Positions 1-6,659 of a DNA stretch of 47,879 nt are shown here, piece by piece (positions within the stretch are counted from its first letter, which is position 1; the number at the start of each line of letters is the position of its first letter). The notes under the pieces were generated by a model that ran no database searches, was not told the origin of the DNA, and saw only the letters and a program-made list of their open reading frames with translations. Made by a program: the position numbers and the translations under genes. The DNA is from Achromobacter pulmonis (lineage in GTDB: Bacteria > Pseudomonadota > Gammaproteobacteria > Burkholderiales > Burkholderiaceae_B), in contig NZ_POQS01000001.1 in the NCBI RefSeq assembly GCF_002885955.2, positions 1-47,879 of the forward strand, written 5' to 3'.

Positions 1-2
1 AG

Positions 3-161
3 CGGCACATGGCCGAAGGGCTGGGCCTTCAGCCTGGCACCAGCTTCCGGACGGCAGACATTTTCAAACGCCACAAGCAGGTCTACGCCACATTCGTCGA
101 CAAGGACGACAAAGGGCACTACTGGCTCAAGCCTGACTTCGTGATTCTGGAAAGGGGGTGA
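3..161 (+). CDS. C-terminal fragment of an unidentified protein
   Basis: The reading frame is open from the window edge and ends with TGA at 159-161, so only about 52 C-terminal residues are visible. An internal ATG at 9 could be a start, but the frame continues upstream, so truncation by the window edge is more likely. The tail is mixed polar and aromatic (YATFVDKD, HYWLKPDFVI) with no motif I recognise. It lies 56 bp before the DUF2188 gene on the same strand and outside the integrated element defined by the tRNA repeats, possibly in a second, neighbouring accessory element. Confidence 0.45.
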   Translation, partial: RHMAEGLGLQPGTSFRTADIFKRHKQVYATFVDKDDKGHYWLKPDFVILERG

Positions 162-217
162 CTCGACAGCCAATACCCCGACTTCCAGCATCCACCCAAC
201 CTTGAAAGGATTTTGAA

Positions 218-442
218 ATGGCCGGTAAAAACCAACATGTAGTGAAGCGCGACGACGGCTGGGCCGTGCGTGGCGCAGGCAATCAGCGAGACACCTCGCA
301 TCACCGCACCCAGTCCGAGGCCGAGCGGGCCGCCCGTGACATCGCCATCAACCAGCGTAGCGAGGTCTTGATTCATGGCGAGAACGGTCGCATCCGCGAG
401 CGCAACAGCTACGGCAACGATCCGCACCCGCCCAAGGGCTGA
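218..442 (+). CDS. DUF2188 domain small protein
   Basis: This 74-residue protein matches the DUF2188 pattern: an N-terminal HVVKRDDGWAVRG strand segment, a central Q-x-EAERAARD helix and a C-terminal HGENGRIRERNSYGNDP segment. It has no signal peptide or membrane segment. The start at 218 is supported by AAAGGA about 10 bp upstream. The family has no established biochemical function; members are common in accessory regions and are often found beside mobile-element genes. It lies left of the tRNA-derived repeat, so it belongs to the flanking DNA, not to the 17-kb element. Confidence 0.8.
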   Translation: MAGKNQHVVKRDDGWAVRGAGNQRDTSHHRTQSEAERAARDIAINQRSEVLIHGENGRIRERNSYGNDPHPPKG

Positions 443-461
443 AGATCGCTGGCCCTGAAAT

Positions 462-509
462 CATCGGGTTCGACTATTGCAGTAAGTGGTCCATGCGTCG
501 AACCCGATG
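462..509. repeat. 13-bp perfect inverted repeat, long-loop hairpin
   Basis: The arms 462-474 (CATCGGGTTCGAC) and 497-509 (GTCGAACCCGATG) are perfectly complementary and separated by 22 bases. The location, 20 bp after the DUF2188 stop, fits a terminator, but there is no T-run. The GGGTTCGA core resembles a tRNA T-loop, so it could be a relic of an attachment site; that is speculation. The rest of 443-713 has no credible gene, only a small hairpin at 683-699. Confidence 0.5.
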
Positions 510-713
510 CGGCGCATCAATCGCAACTGCTTGTCACAAGAGGGTTTCTGCGTGTGCTCGGCTGGCGAAGTTCTGGCCGATTTTTTGAGAACAGAGACCA
601 GAAAAGAGTCAAACTTGGCGGGTCGGTGGGCGCTTCCTGGCCGGCGCGATATGGCCTGTGGCACACGCAAAATCGGCCGAATCCCCGCACAGTGTGGGGA
701 AAGCACAGATGTG

Positions 714-743
714 AAAAAGCCCAACCGAGAAGGGTTGGGCTTT
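714..743 (-). terminator. Ancestral tRNA-Ala terminator, now stranded left of the element
   Basis: On the minus strand this reads as an 11-bp perfect stem (716-726 with 733-743), a 6-base loop and then a TTTTT run, a classical intrinsic terminator. It lies 5 bp beyond the CCA end of the tRNA fragment at 749. The natural reading is that it terminated tRNA-Ala before the element inserted; the intact tRNA now uses a different terminator at 17912-17941 brought by the element. Confidence 0.8.
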
Positions 744-748
744 GAAAG

Positions 749-793
749 TGGTGGAGCGGAGGAGGATCGAACTCCCGACCTTCGCATTGCGAA
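749..793. repeat. Attachment-site repeat (attL), 3' part of tRNA-Ala
   Basis: These 45 bases are identical to 17950-17994 and in the same orientation. They correspond to the minus-strand tRNA-Ala from the anticodon loop (TTCGCAA) to the encoded CCA end. The sequences diverge immediately on both sides (base 748 versus 17949, and 794 versus 17995). A 5' half of the tRNA is absent here, so this is a displaced tRNA 3' end, the usual footprint of tyrosine-recombinase integration into a tRNA gene. Confidence 0.93.
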
Positions 794-864
794 TGAGGTT
801 CGACTTCTTGCACCGCCATTGGCCGAAGGTTTTGATTCGAAAGGGCTTTTCCGATTACAGTAAA

Positions 865-886
865 AACCCTTTAAGATCAAAGGGTT
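865..886 (-). terminator. Small hairpin downstream of gajB
   Basis: AACCCTTT (865-872) and AAAGGGTT (879-886) form an 8-bp stem with a 6-base loop. On the minus strand it is followed by TTTTACTG. It lies about 140 bp past the gajB stop and may end the gajAB transcript. The distance and weak stem keep this tentative. Confidence 0.35.
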
Positions 887-1025
887 GCACCTTCTGCATC
901 GCTCACTTCGCTTTTCGGTAGATTCCAGTACGCGCCGGGATTTCGTATGTTACCGAAAAATTTTGTGCCCGAATGGCGCAGATTTGGAGCAAGCGATTAC
1001 CGCCCGTCGCACAACTAGGCCGCCA

Positions 1026-2291
1026 TCATGCGAAAGGGGCTCCCTTAAGGAGGTCCTCGCTCTGCAAAATCACCGTACACCACCGCCGCGCCCGAGTGAT
1101 GGCGTTGTACAGCAAGCGCCGCTTGTGCTCGTCATCGCCTCCAACTTGGTAAGGCCAGAGCACCACCACGCCGTCAAACTCTCGATTCTTCGCTTGTTGT
1201 ACGGTCATAGCGGAGAACGATGCGTGGTCTGCCGCGTATCGCTGGCGACGAAGCTGGACCTGCCGGGCGATGGCCTTCTCGACCTCCTGGCGCCCAAAAG
1301 ACGTGGCAGCGCCGGTTCGCGCTTGGCGCCTCACCCAGGAAATCACTTCTCGAACTGCGCCGCTGCGGGGAAGGCGTTGCAAGGCGGTCACCGCTTCCAC
1401 TGCCGTGACGTCGTTACCCAACTGAAGCATCTCAATCAGCTCAGCGACCTCGTCCGAATCACTTTGCTCCCATCTGATCGTGTAAGGGCCGTTCTGTTGT
1501 TTGCCGCAAGGGCCTTGCCCCACCCGGGCCACCACCTTCTGTGCGAAGCCGCCTTTCAGCGACGGGGTGATAACAGCGGCATTTCCACCCTTGCGCCATG
1601 CGAGCGCGTTCGCGAGATAGACGCCAGCCATTGGCATGCCTTTAGCAGCAAACACCTTGAACCCTTGGCCATTCTGAGCCACACCACCACCCCGAATCGT
1701 CGCTGCCGCGGTCAGCAGTGCCTGCACATCGGTGCGTCGAATCTCGGTTAGAACAACTGGCTTGCACGCTGCACGCAGCCACGTGACGCACGGGTTGGGC
1801 CGCAATGCTTGGCTCAAACATTGAAATTCGTCGGCAGCGACTAGGAGGGAAACCGACTCCGCAAGGGCTGATACCATCCGAAGACGCTCCGGTTTTAGGT
1901 CTTGGGACTCATCCACCAAGACAACCGGAAAGCTTATCGCAACCCACGCCCTCACCTCAGGGCGCTCCAAAAGAGCGCCGGCCCAGTCGCACTGTTCATC
2001 GTACTGATCGGGTTGCAACGGAGGCATTCCAAGTGCCTGGGCCAGGCCTCGCCAGCGTCGCAGGAGACGCTGCGCAAAACTGTCGACGGTTACACACTCG
2101 ACACGCCCCCTCACCGCTTCAATCCCTCGAAGCTTCTCGTTGAGGCGGCGCCGAGCTCCATGCATGAAGGTCAACGCCAAGACCCGCTGGCCATCGAGGA
2201 GGGGCGATTCCTCGATAGTCTGGGACACCAACTCCATCAGCCTCACGGTCTTACCGCATCCGGCGGCCCCTTCCACGGCAATCAAGGTCAT
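1026..2291 (-). CDS. gajB: GajB-like UvrD/Rep superfamily 1 helicase (Gabija)
   Basis: This 421-residue superfamily 1 helicase has a Walker A motif GAAGCGKT at residues 8-15, a Walker B VVLVDESQDL in the first half, a late motif TVQQAKNREFDGVVV and a motif VI-like YNAITRARR near the C-terminus. I chose the ATG at 2291 because it overlaps the gajA stop in an ATGA arrangement and places Walker A at the usual distance; an upstream extension to 2405 would run inside gajA. Helicases of this type next to a class 2 OLD nuclease form the Gabija anti-phage system, in which GajB assembles with and activates GajA. The protein is somewhat shorter than characterised GajB proteins (about 490 residues), so accessory subdomains may be reduced. 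The function is inferred from domain and context. Confidence 0.85.
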   Translation of the reverse strand: MTLIAVEGAAGCGKTVRLMELVSQTIEESPLLDGQRVLALTFMHGARRRLNEKLRGIEAVRGRVECVTVDSFAQRLLRRWRGLAQALGMPPLQPDQYDEQCDWAGALLERPEVRAWVAISFPVVLVDESQDLKPERLRMVSALAESVSLLVAADEFQCLSQALRPNPCVTWLRAACKPVVLTEIRRTDVQALLTAAATIRGGGVAQNGQGFKVFAAKGMPMAGVYLANALAWRKGGNAAVITPSLKGGFAQKVVARVGQGPCGKQQNGPYTIRWEQSDSDEVAELIEMLQLGNDVTAVEAVTALQRLPRSGAVREVISWVRRQARTGAATSFGRQEVEKAIARQVQLRRQRYAADHASFSAMTVQQAKNREFDGVVVLWPYQVGGDDEHKRRLLYNAITRARRWCTVILQSEDLLKGAPFA

Positions 2292-4108
2292 GGTTGGAAG
2301 GTTCTTATGGCCGGCGCACCGGGTGCCGCGACAAAGCGCGGAGAATCGCCTCCCAGAGAGACGTCGTTGATCGCGTTTAGTAACTCGCGGGCACGGTTGC
2401 AGCACCGCTCTGTGGTGCCGATTACGTCAGCAACAACCTCGTATGCAATCTGGTCCTGCTTTAGCCCCCCTGCGGCGCGAACTTCCGACTTGAGCCTCGC
2501 GACCAGAGCTGGAACTGATTGGGGAGCCGGATCCATTACGCGGGCTAACGCCGTGATCGCGGTGTCAGCATCACCAGCAAGGACCCACCCCACCACATCC
2601 TCTATCGTCCAGTCGTCCGGCCACCGCATGATTATCGTTGGCCCCTGCGCGGCGGCCGCCATGGCCTGCGCATAAGCACGTCCGGCTGCATCGCCATCAA
2701 CCAATGCGGTAATGCGAGGATGCAGTCGAACAAGCGCGCCGACAGTCGCTTCTACGGCAGCATCGTGAGTGGGAACCAAGCCGATGTAAGCGCCGAATTT
2801 ACTCTCCTGTCCCTCGTCCCATCCCTGTCCGAGATCGACTGACCGCACCAGAAGCTTGAACCATTCATAGTCGATTCGCCCTTCCGGAACCAGGACAGCA
2901 TCGTGCATCAGCGCAGCAATTGTGTCCGCTCTGTTGAGCTGGAAGAGCTTGCGCACGCCGTTGGAAGCCGCCGGAGGCAACGTCTCTGGAAGTAAGGGTA
3001 CCGACGACAAGACGCCGTCGTCGTTACGCAATACGAGGACAGACAACGGGTCCGACATCGCTGCGATCATGGGCGAGTGAGTCGAGACAAAGGTCTGGCT
3101 GGATAGTGCCTGTATCCGATGAACCAGCCGTCGTTGCAGCGGCGGTGGCACGTGCAATTCAGGTTCCTCGAGAGCCATCCAGAACCCTTCCTGAGCCTGC
3201 GCTCGTTGCCGCCCAAATTGAAGCAAGAGAAGCAAGTGCTGAAGCGAGATCAATCCACTGCCATGCCGCCTCGCAGGTAAAGCGAGAGGAGCTCCCGCAT
3301 GTAGGTAGTGTGGTACGACGGTCTCCAACAATCCGTCGCTATCGGTGGCCGTCACCCTGAGCTGTAGGGTTGGTTTGCTGCGAAAAAAACCAGCGAGTTC
3401 CGTGTTCAGTTGCGTGGTAATTGGCTCGAGATTTTCGTCGGCTTCCAACGGCTGGTCTGGAGCGCGTAGTCGATCACGCTCTTTCAAGACCGACGTGGCC
3501 GGTTGACCACCCGCAGAGGCGACGACGCGCCGAAACAGCTCCGATCCGAACGACACGATACGATCCCACGACCTACTCGCCGGCACCAGAAAGAACCCGA
3601 TATCTCGAATGAGTCGGCCGGGCACCGCAACAGGAGCTTCGTCCGCGAACACATCGCCGACGGCGTCATCGTCATGAAAATAGCGGGCTGTTTCAACCTC
3701 GAGCTCGGGTTGGTCGAACCGTGCGCAAAATCCGATTTGGCAGGCCAAGGGCCAATTGGGATCATCTCTCGTCGCGGAAGCGGCACCGCGGACGGGATTC
3801 CACCACTTCGGAACGCCGCGATCGTCCCGAAACCAGTCGACGTGTTCCGCAGGATCATCTCCATCGAATCCCACGATCGTGGCAATGATTTGGATCCGGT
3901 CCGCAGGTTGCGGGTTGCTACCGAAGAAATCATGTTCGGTCAGGCTTCGCACCATGCGATCTCGACCGAACAAGAGGGCCAACGCTTCGATGATTGTGGT
4001 TTTGCCGCAGTTGTTCGCGCCAACCAAGACGGTATGCTGCCCAAGGCGGACGTGCGCTTCTCGGATCCCGCGGAAGTTCTTGATTCTTAGATCAACGACG
4101 CGCAGCAT
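2288..4108 (-). CDS. gajA: GajA-like OLD family ATPase-TOPRIM nuclease (Gabija)
   Basis: The 606-residue protein has an ABC/SMC-type ATPase domain followed by a TOPRIM nuclease domain, the class 2 OLD architecture. Visible motifs are Walker A GANNCGKT at 30-37, a signature-like RRHGSGLISLQ near 281-291, Walker B WMALEEPE at 310-317, an STHSP H-loop at 342-346, the TOPRIM glutamate in LVPEG near 406-410 and the acidic pair in LVDGDAAG near 469-476. In Gabija, GajA is a DNA-nicking endonuclease held off by nucleotides and released when phage replication depletes them. The start at 4108 has a GGGGGAG ribosome site six bases upstream. gajB follows with a 4-base overlap. All catalytic motifs I can identify are present, so the pair looks intact. 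Confidence 0.9.
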   Translation of the reverse strand: MLRVVDLRIKNFRGIREAHVRLGQHTVLVGANNCGKTTIIEALALLFGRDRMVRSLTEHDFFGSNPQPADRIQIIATIVGFDGDDPAEHVDWFRDDRGVPKWWNPVRGAASATRDDPNWPLACQIGFCARFDQPELEVETARYFHDDDAVGDVFADEAPVAVPGRLIRDIGFFLVPASRSWDRIVSFGSELFRRVVASAGGQPATSVLKERDRLRAPDQPLEADENLEPITTQLNTELAGFFRSKPTLQLRVTATDSDGLLETVVPHYLHAGAPLALPARRHGSGLISLQHLLLLLQFGRQRAQAQEGFWMALEEPELHVPPPLQRRLVHRIQALSSQTFVSTHSPMIAAMSDPLSVLVLRNDDGVLSSVPLLPETLPPAASNGVRKLFQLNRADTIAALMHDAVLVPEGRIDYEWFKLLVRSVDLGQGWDEGQESKFGAYIGLVPTHDAAVEATVGALVRLHPRITALVDGDAAGRAYAQAMAAAAQGPTIIMRWPDDWTIEDVVGWVLAGDADTAITALARVMDPAPQSVPALVARLKSEVRAAGGLKQDQIAYEVVADVIGTTERCCNRARELLNAINDVSLGGDSPRFVAAPGAPAIRTFQP

Positions 4109-4136
4109 TTTCGCTCCCCCGTGTCGCGGAATTTGG

Positions 4137-4142
4137 ATTATA
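4137..4142 (-). promoter_or_regulatory. Likely -10 box of the gajAB promoter
   Basis: On the minus strand the bases read TATAAT, a perfect -10 consensus, 29 bp before the gajA start codon. The -35 region at a 16-17 bp spacing is weak. The position suits a short 5' leader containing the GGGGGAG ribosome site. Confidence 0.5.
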
Positions 4143-4585
4143 TCGGTATAGCCCAGTACAATCGGGTTAGTCAGCGCATTGGTTGTCGCTAAACGGCCAG
4201 CTTTTTCTCGGGCTGCGCAAGCAGACCGTCAGACCGGAAATAACCCCGGTTGACGCTTCCGGGCAGAGCCAGCGACAGAGCACTGATGCCTCTTTGAGGC
4301 CGTTCTACCGACGGGGCAGGCTGCGGCAGAGCGAAGAAGAACCTGCAAGGAAAGCCATCGAGGAATCGACGGATCGATGGCGAGTACCGATTTCAATGTA
4401 TAGATGCGCGTGCGGACGCTTCCCTGAGTGGATAGCTGCAAGACCGGAACGAACAAACAGCGCCGCACATCGCGACATCTCTACATACCCCTGGGCGCGG
4501 GGGCACCGTTGATGAACACGTACGTTTCCTTTTGCCACCTGACCCGTACGGCAGGCGATGGGGCGATTGCTGAAGGCGTACGTCC
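4143..4585. other. Intergenic region between gajA and the replication operon
   Basis: About 440 bp between divergently transcribed operons. Open frames here (for example 4183-4512 plus, 4229-4468 minus) have arginine-rich, low-complexity translations and no ribosome sites, so I treat the stretch as non-coding. It should hold the promoter of the 4586 operon, but I see no convincing promoter or repeat. Confidence 0.5.
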
Positions 4586-4972
4586 ATGCAACGCTCCGCA
4601 CCGCTGTTCTCTGCTGGCCATGCCGGCACCTCCCTTGCGTATCTGTCATCGCTGTATCCCCCGGCCCTGTCCGTTGCACAGGTGGCTGAGATCACCAGCG
4701 AAGCCCCACAAACTATCCGCAATCGCCTTAGCAAGGGTAGTAAGGTCAAATATCCCATACCGTCGTTCAAGGTCGGTCGAAAGCGCGTTTTCCGGCTCAT
4801 CGATGTTGCCGCGTTTATCGATCAGCAATGTGCTGAAGATCCGTCCAACCCAGCTAATCTGCGACCACGACGAGGCCGGCCGACGAAGGCCGAGCAGATA
4901 GCGAAGCGGCAAGCTCTTGCGAACGCTCCCCAAGCCGCATCCCCGACCGGGGTAGCAGGGGGTGCGCAATGA
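4586..4972 (+). CDS. Helix-turn-helix DNA-binding protein of the replication operon
   Basis: This 128-residue protein has a MerR/HTH_17-type helix-turn-helix between about residues 28 and 80: ALSVAQVAEIT, QTIRNRLSKG, FKVGRKRVFRLIDVAAFI. The C-terminal tail is basic (PRRGRPTKAEQIAKRQ). Its stop overlaps the start of the next small gene in an ATGA arrangement, and that gene overlaps repA likewise, so the three are almost certainly translationally coupled. Inference: it is a regulator of repA expression or a replication accessory factor. The ATG at 4586 is the only upstream start preserving the whole HTH, but no strong ribosome site is seen, and a start a little downstream is possible. Confidence 0.7.
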   Translation: MQRSAPLFSAGHAGTSLAYLSSLYPPALSVAQVAEITSEAPQTIRNRLSKGSKVKYPIPSFKVGRKRVFRLIDVAAFIDQQCAEDPSNPANLRPRRGRPTKAEQIAKRQALANAPQAASPTGVAGGAQ

Positions 4973-5148
4973 CCTCGGCGGTTCGAATCGACCCATCGGC
5001 ATGGCAAGCCGGATTTGAAGCCGGCGAAGCGGGTCGCCCAATGACTCCGTGCCCTCAAAATCTCGACCCGTTTTCGTACTTTTCTGGGTGGATCGAGGGC
5101 AACGCCAAGAGACAGAGGTTCGGACATAGCCTTGGAGGTTCGGTATGA
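4969..5148 (+). CDS. RMF-like small protein in the replication operon
   Basis: A 59-residue frame fills the gap between the HTH gene and repA exactly, overlapping both by ATGA (4969-4972 and 5145-5148). The core W-QAGFEAGEAGRP, then CPQ, then SGWIEGNAKR resembles ribosome modulation factor family proteins, in which a G-x-x-AG-x-x-G segment is followed by CPY and a GW motif. The true Rmf causes 70S dimerisation (100S ribosomes) in stationary phase. Here only the small fold can be argued; the mobile-element copy may have a different job. Coupling to repA on both sides is strong evidence that it is a real gene. Confidence 0.75.
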   Translation: MTSAVRIDPSAWQAGFEAGEAGRPMTPCPQNLDPFSYFSGWIEGNAKRQRFGHSLGGSV

Positions 5149-6146
5149 CGAGCCACCAAGTAGCCCTCGATGCGCCGGGAGAACGCCATTGCGATGAGCC
5201 CATCCCTTGCGGCCGAACATCTTCCACTGCGGCTCGCACAGCGTCGACCTCGCGGGAAGAGCGGCTGATCAAGTTCAGCCTATCAATCGAGTCCGAATCA
5301 CCCAGTGGCGACGATATGACCTTCACACATGCCGTCTTCTGCCAGGTCGGACTTCCTCGTGCCAAGGTCTTAGAACGGGAATTTGTGCGGCAATCAGGCT
5401 CTGTTTGGCTTAGCGTGCAGGCTGGCCTCCTTGACGAAGGTAACGGACCGGTGGTCCAGCCCATTCCGTATGGGGCGATGCCGCGACTCGCGCTCGCGTG
5501 GGTATCCACCTACGCGAAGCGTCACAAGACACGCGAAATTCCAATCGGTGACAGCGCCGCGGAGTTCCTTCGCCTGGTCGGAATGGACTCGCAGGGAAAT
5601 CGGTATGCCACGCTGCGCAAACAAATGCATGCACTCGCGGCATGTCGGCTGCAACTCGGATACAAGGGACGCACGTTCAACGGTCAGCCGGTCGAGCAGT
5701 TCGACGCCTGGCTAGGCAACCGGGATGCGAGGCAGCGATCTTTGTGGCCTGGCGTCATGCTCCTGTCGGAGAGCTACTTCCAAGAGCTGATGGAGAAAGG
5801 GGTTCCATTGGATAACCGTGCCCTGATGGCCTTGAAGGGCTCAGCGCTTGCACTCGACGTCTATGCTTGGCTGGCCTATCGCCTTCACCAGATACAGGGA
5901 CGCCCACCGATCGTTCATTGGCGAAGTCTACGTGAGCAATTCGGCCAAGAATACAAGGGCAAAGACCCAGACAAAGACTTCAAGAAGAAATTCCTGACGG
6001 CGTTGCAAGCCGTGATGGCGGTCTACCCAAAGGCCAGGGTCAAACGAGTGACGGGCGGGCTGCTATTGATGTCATCGCCGCCACCAATACGGCCTGCCGT
6101 ACATGCTGTTAGCAAGCTTGTGGAGTCAGCGAGTTATCCACGTTAG
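5145..6146 (+). CDS. repA: RepA-family plasmid replication initiator
   Basis: The 333-residue protein matches the plasmid-encoded RepA family (RepA_C type): PYGAMPRLALAWVSTYAKR near 108-126, then IPIGDSAAEFLRLVG, an RYATLRKQMHALAAC helix, a central LDVYAWLAYRL segment and a C-terminal HWRSLREQFG/FKKKFLTAL region that recalls winged-helix initiators. The N-terminal 40 residues are poorly conserved in style, and the start at 5145 is chosen because it overlaps the RMF-like gene stop by ATGA. Repeats resembling iterons begin inside its last codons and continue downstream, which is a common arrangement for such initiators. It implies that the element was, or can still be, an autonomously replicating plasmid. 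Confidence 0.85.
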   Translation: MTSHQVALDAPGERHCDEPIPCGRTSSTAARTASTSREERLIKFSLSIESESPSGDDMTFTHAVFCQVGLPRAKVLEREFVRQSGSVWLSVQAGLLDEGNGPVVQPIPYGAMPRLALAWVSTYAKRHKTREIPIGDSAAEFLRLVGMDSQGNRYATLRKQMHALAACRLQLGYKGRTFNGQPVEQFDAWLGNRDARQRSLWPGVMLLSESYFQELMEKGVPLDNRALMALKGSALALDVYAWLAYRLHQIQGRPPIVHWRSLREQFGQEYKGKDPDKDFKKKFLTALQAVMAVYPKARVKRVTGGLLLMSSPPPIRPAVHAVSKLVESASYPR

Positions 6147-6238
6147 ATCGGCCCCCGCGAAAACGTTAAATCGGCCCCCGTCACAGGGGGCCTACCGCGT
6201 TAAATCGGCCCCCTCCGCCGCGTTAAATCGGACCTCCC
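6141..6238 (+). repeat. Four iteron-like direct repeats, CGTTAAATCGGCCCCC
   Basis: Copies begin at 6141 (CGTTAGATCGGCCCCCG), 6164, 6198 and 6221 (the last degenerate, CGTTAAATCGGACCTCCC). Spacing is 23, 34 and 23 bp, so the pairs sit about two helical turns apart. The likely role is binding of the RepA encoded just upstream. A remnant of an IS21-family end, which also carries spaced repeats, is an alternative, although no istA or istB gene is present. Confidence 0.75.
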
Positions 6239-6304
6239 CTAAACCTGTAAGGTTTGCTTGTAAAGATTCCTGTAACTTCTTCTGGTAGTTGGTGCCCGTG
6301 GACT

Positions 6305-6438
6305 TGTGGACAATGCGCTTCGCGCACCGGCGACGGCCCATGGACAACCGCAAGCGGTTGCCCACAGGCCCACGCCTTTGCCCACAGGGTCCACCGGCTT
6401 AATCCGCTGCATGTGGACAATGCGCTGCGCGCACCGGC
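6305..6438 (+). repeat. Pair of 27-bp direct repeats with DnaA-box-like core
   Basis: TGTGGACAATGCGCTTCGCG and the next seven bases (6305-6331) recur at 6412-6438 with one mismatch. Each copy begins with TGTGGACAA, the complement of TTGTCCACA. Between and after them are three TTGCCCACA motifs. The remainder, up to the SIR2-like gene at 6660, shows no credible reading frame. Confidence 0.7.
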
Positions 6439-6659
6439 CCGCCGGGCCTTTGCCCACATTCCGCTTTCCCAGCTATGGATATGTACGATTCGAAATCAAA
6501 GCAGCTACATCAGTGACGGCGACGTTCGCTGCCATTCACCGACGAAAAGCAACGGACGTAAGCACAGCGGCGAAGAATGGATGGTTACCGGATTTGCAGT
6601 ACATTGTGTCGACGACGGCGTGACCCGCCGATACAACAAGACGCTGCAAGGAACCGACC

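Larger units (their letters stand above)
6134..6458. other. Candidate replication origin (oriV) downstream of repA
   Basis: The segment starts with TTATCCACG (6134-6142), eight of nine bases of the DnaA-box consensus, inside the repA end. Four iteron-like repeats follow (6141-6238), then an AT-richer stretch (6239-6290) with repeated CTGTAA motifs. After that comes a region with TGTGGACAA at 6305-6313 and 6412-6420 and TTGCCCACA at 6358-6366, 6378-6386 and 6450-6458, all DnaA-box-like. Position after repA and this combination are typical of iteron plasmids. Function is inferred. Confidence 0.6.

Noticed and set aside
749..793. Second tRNA-Ala gene
   Set aside because: Only the anticodon-loop-to-CCA part is present; sequence beyond 793 does not give a D-arm or 5' acceptor strand.
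4183..4512. Possible 109-residue gene between gajA and the replication operon
   Set aside because: No ribosome site, Arg-rich low-information translation, overlapping frames on both strands.
6141..6238. CRISPR-like array
   Set aside because: Only four short repeats, unequal spacing including 34, no spacers of uniform size, and no cas genes.
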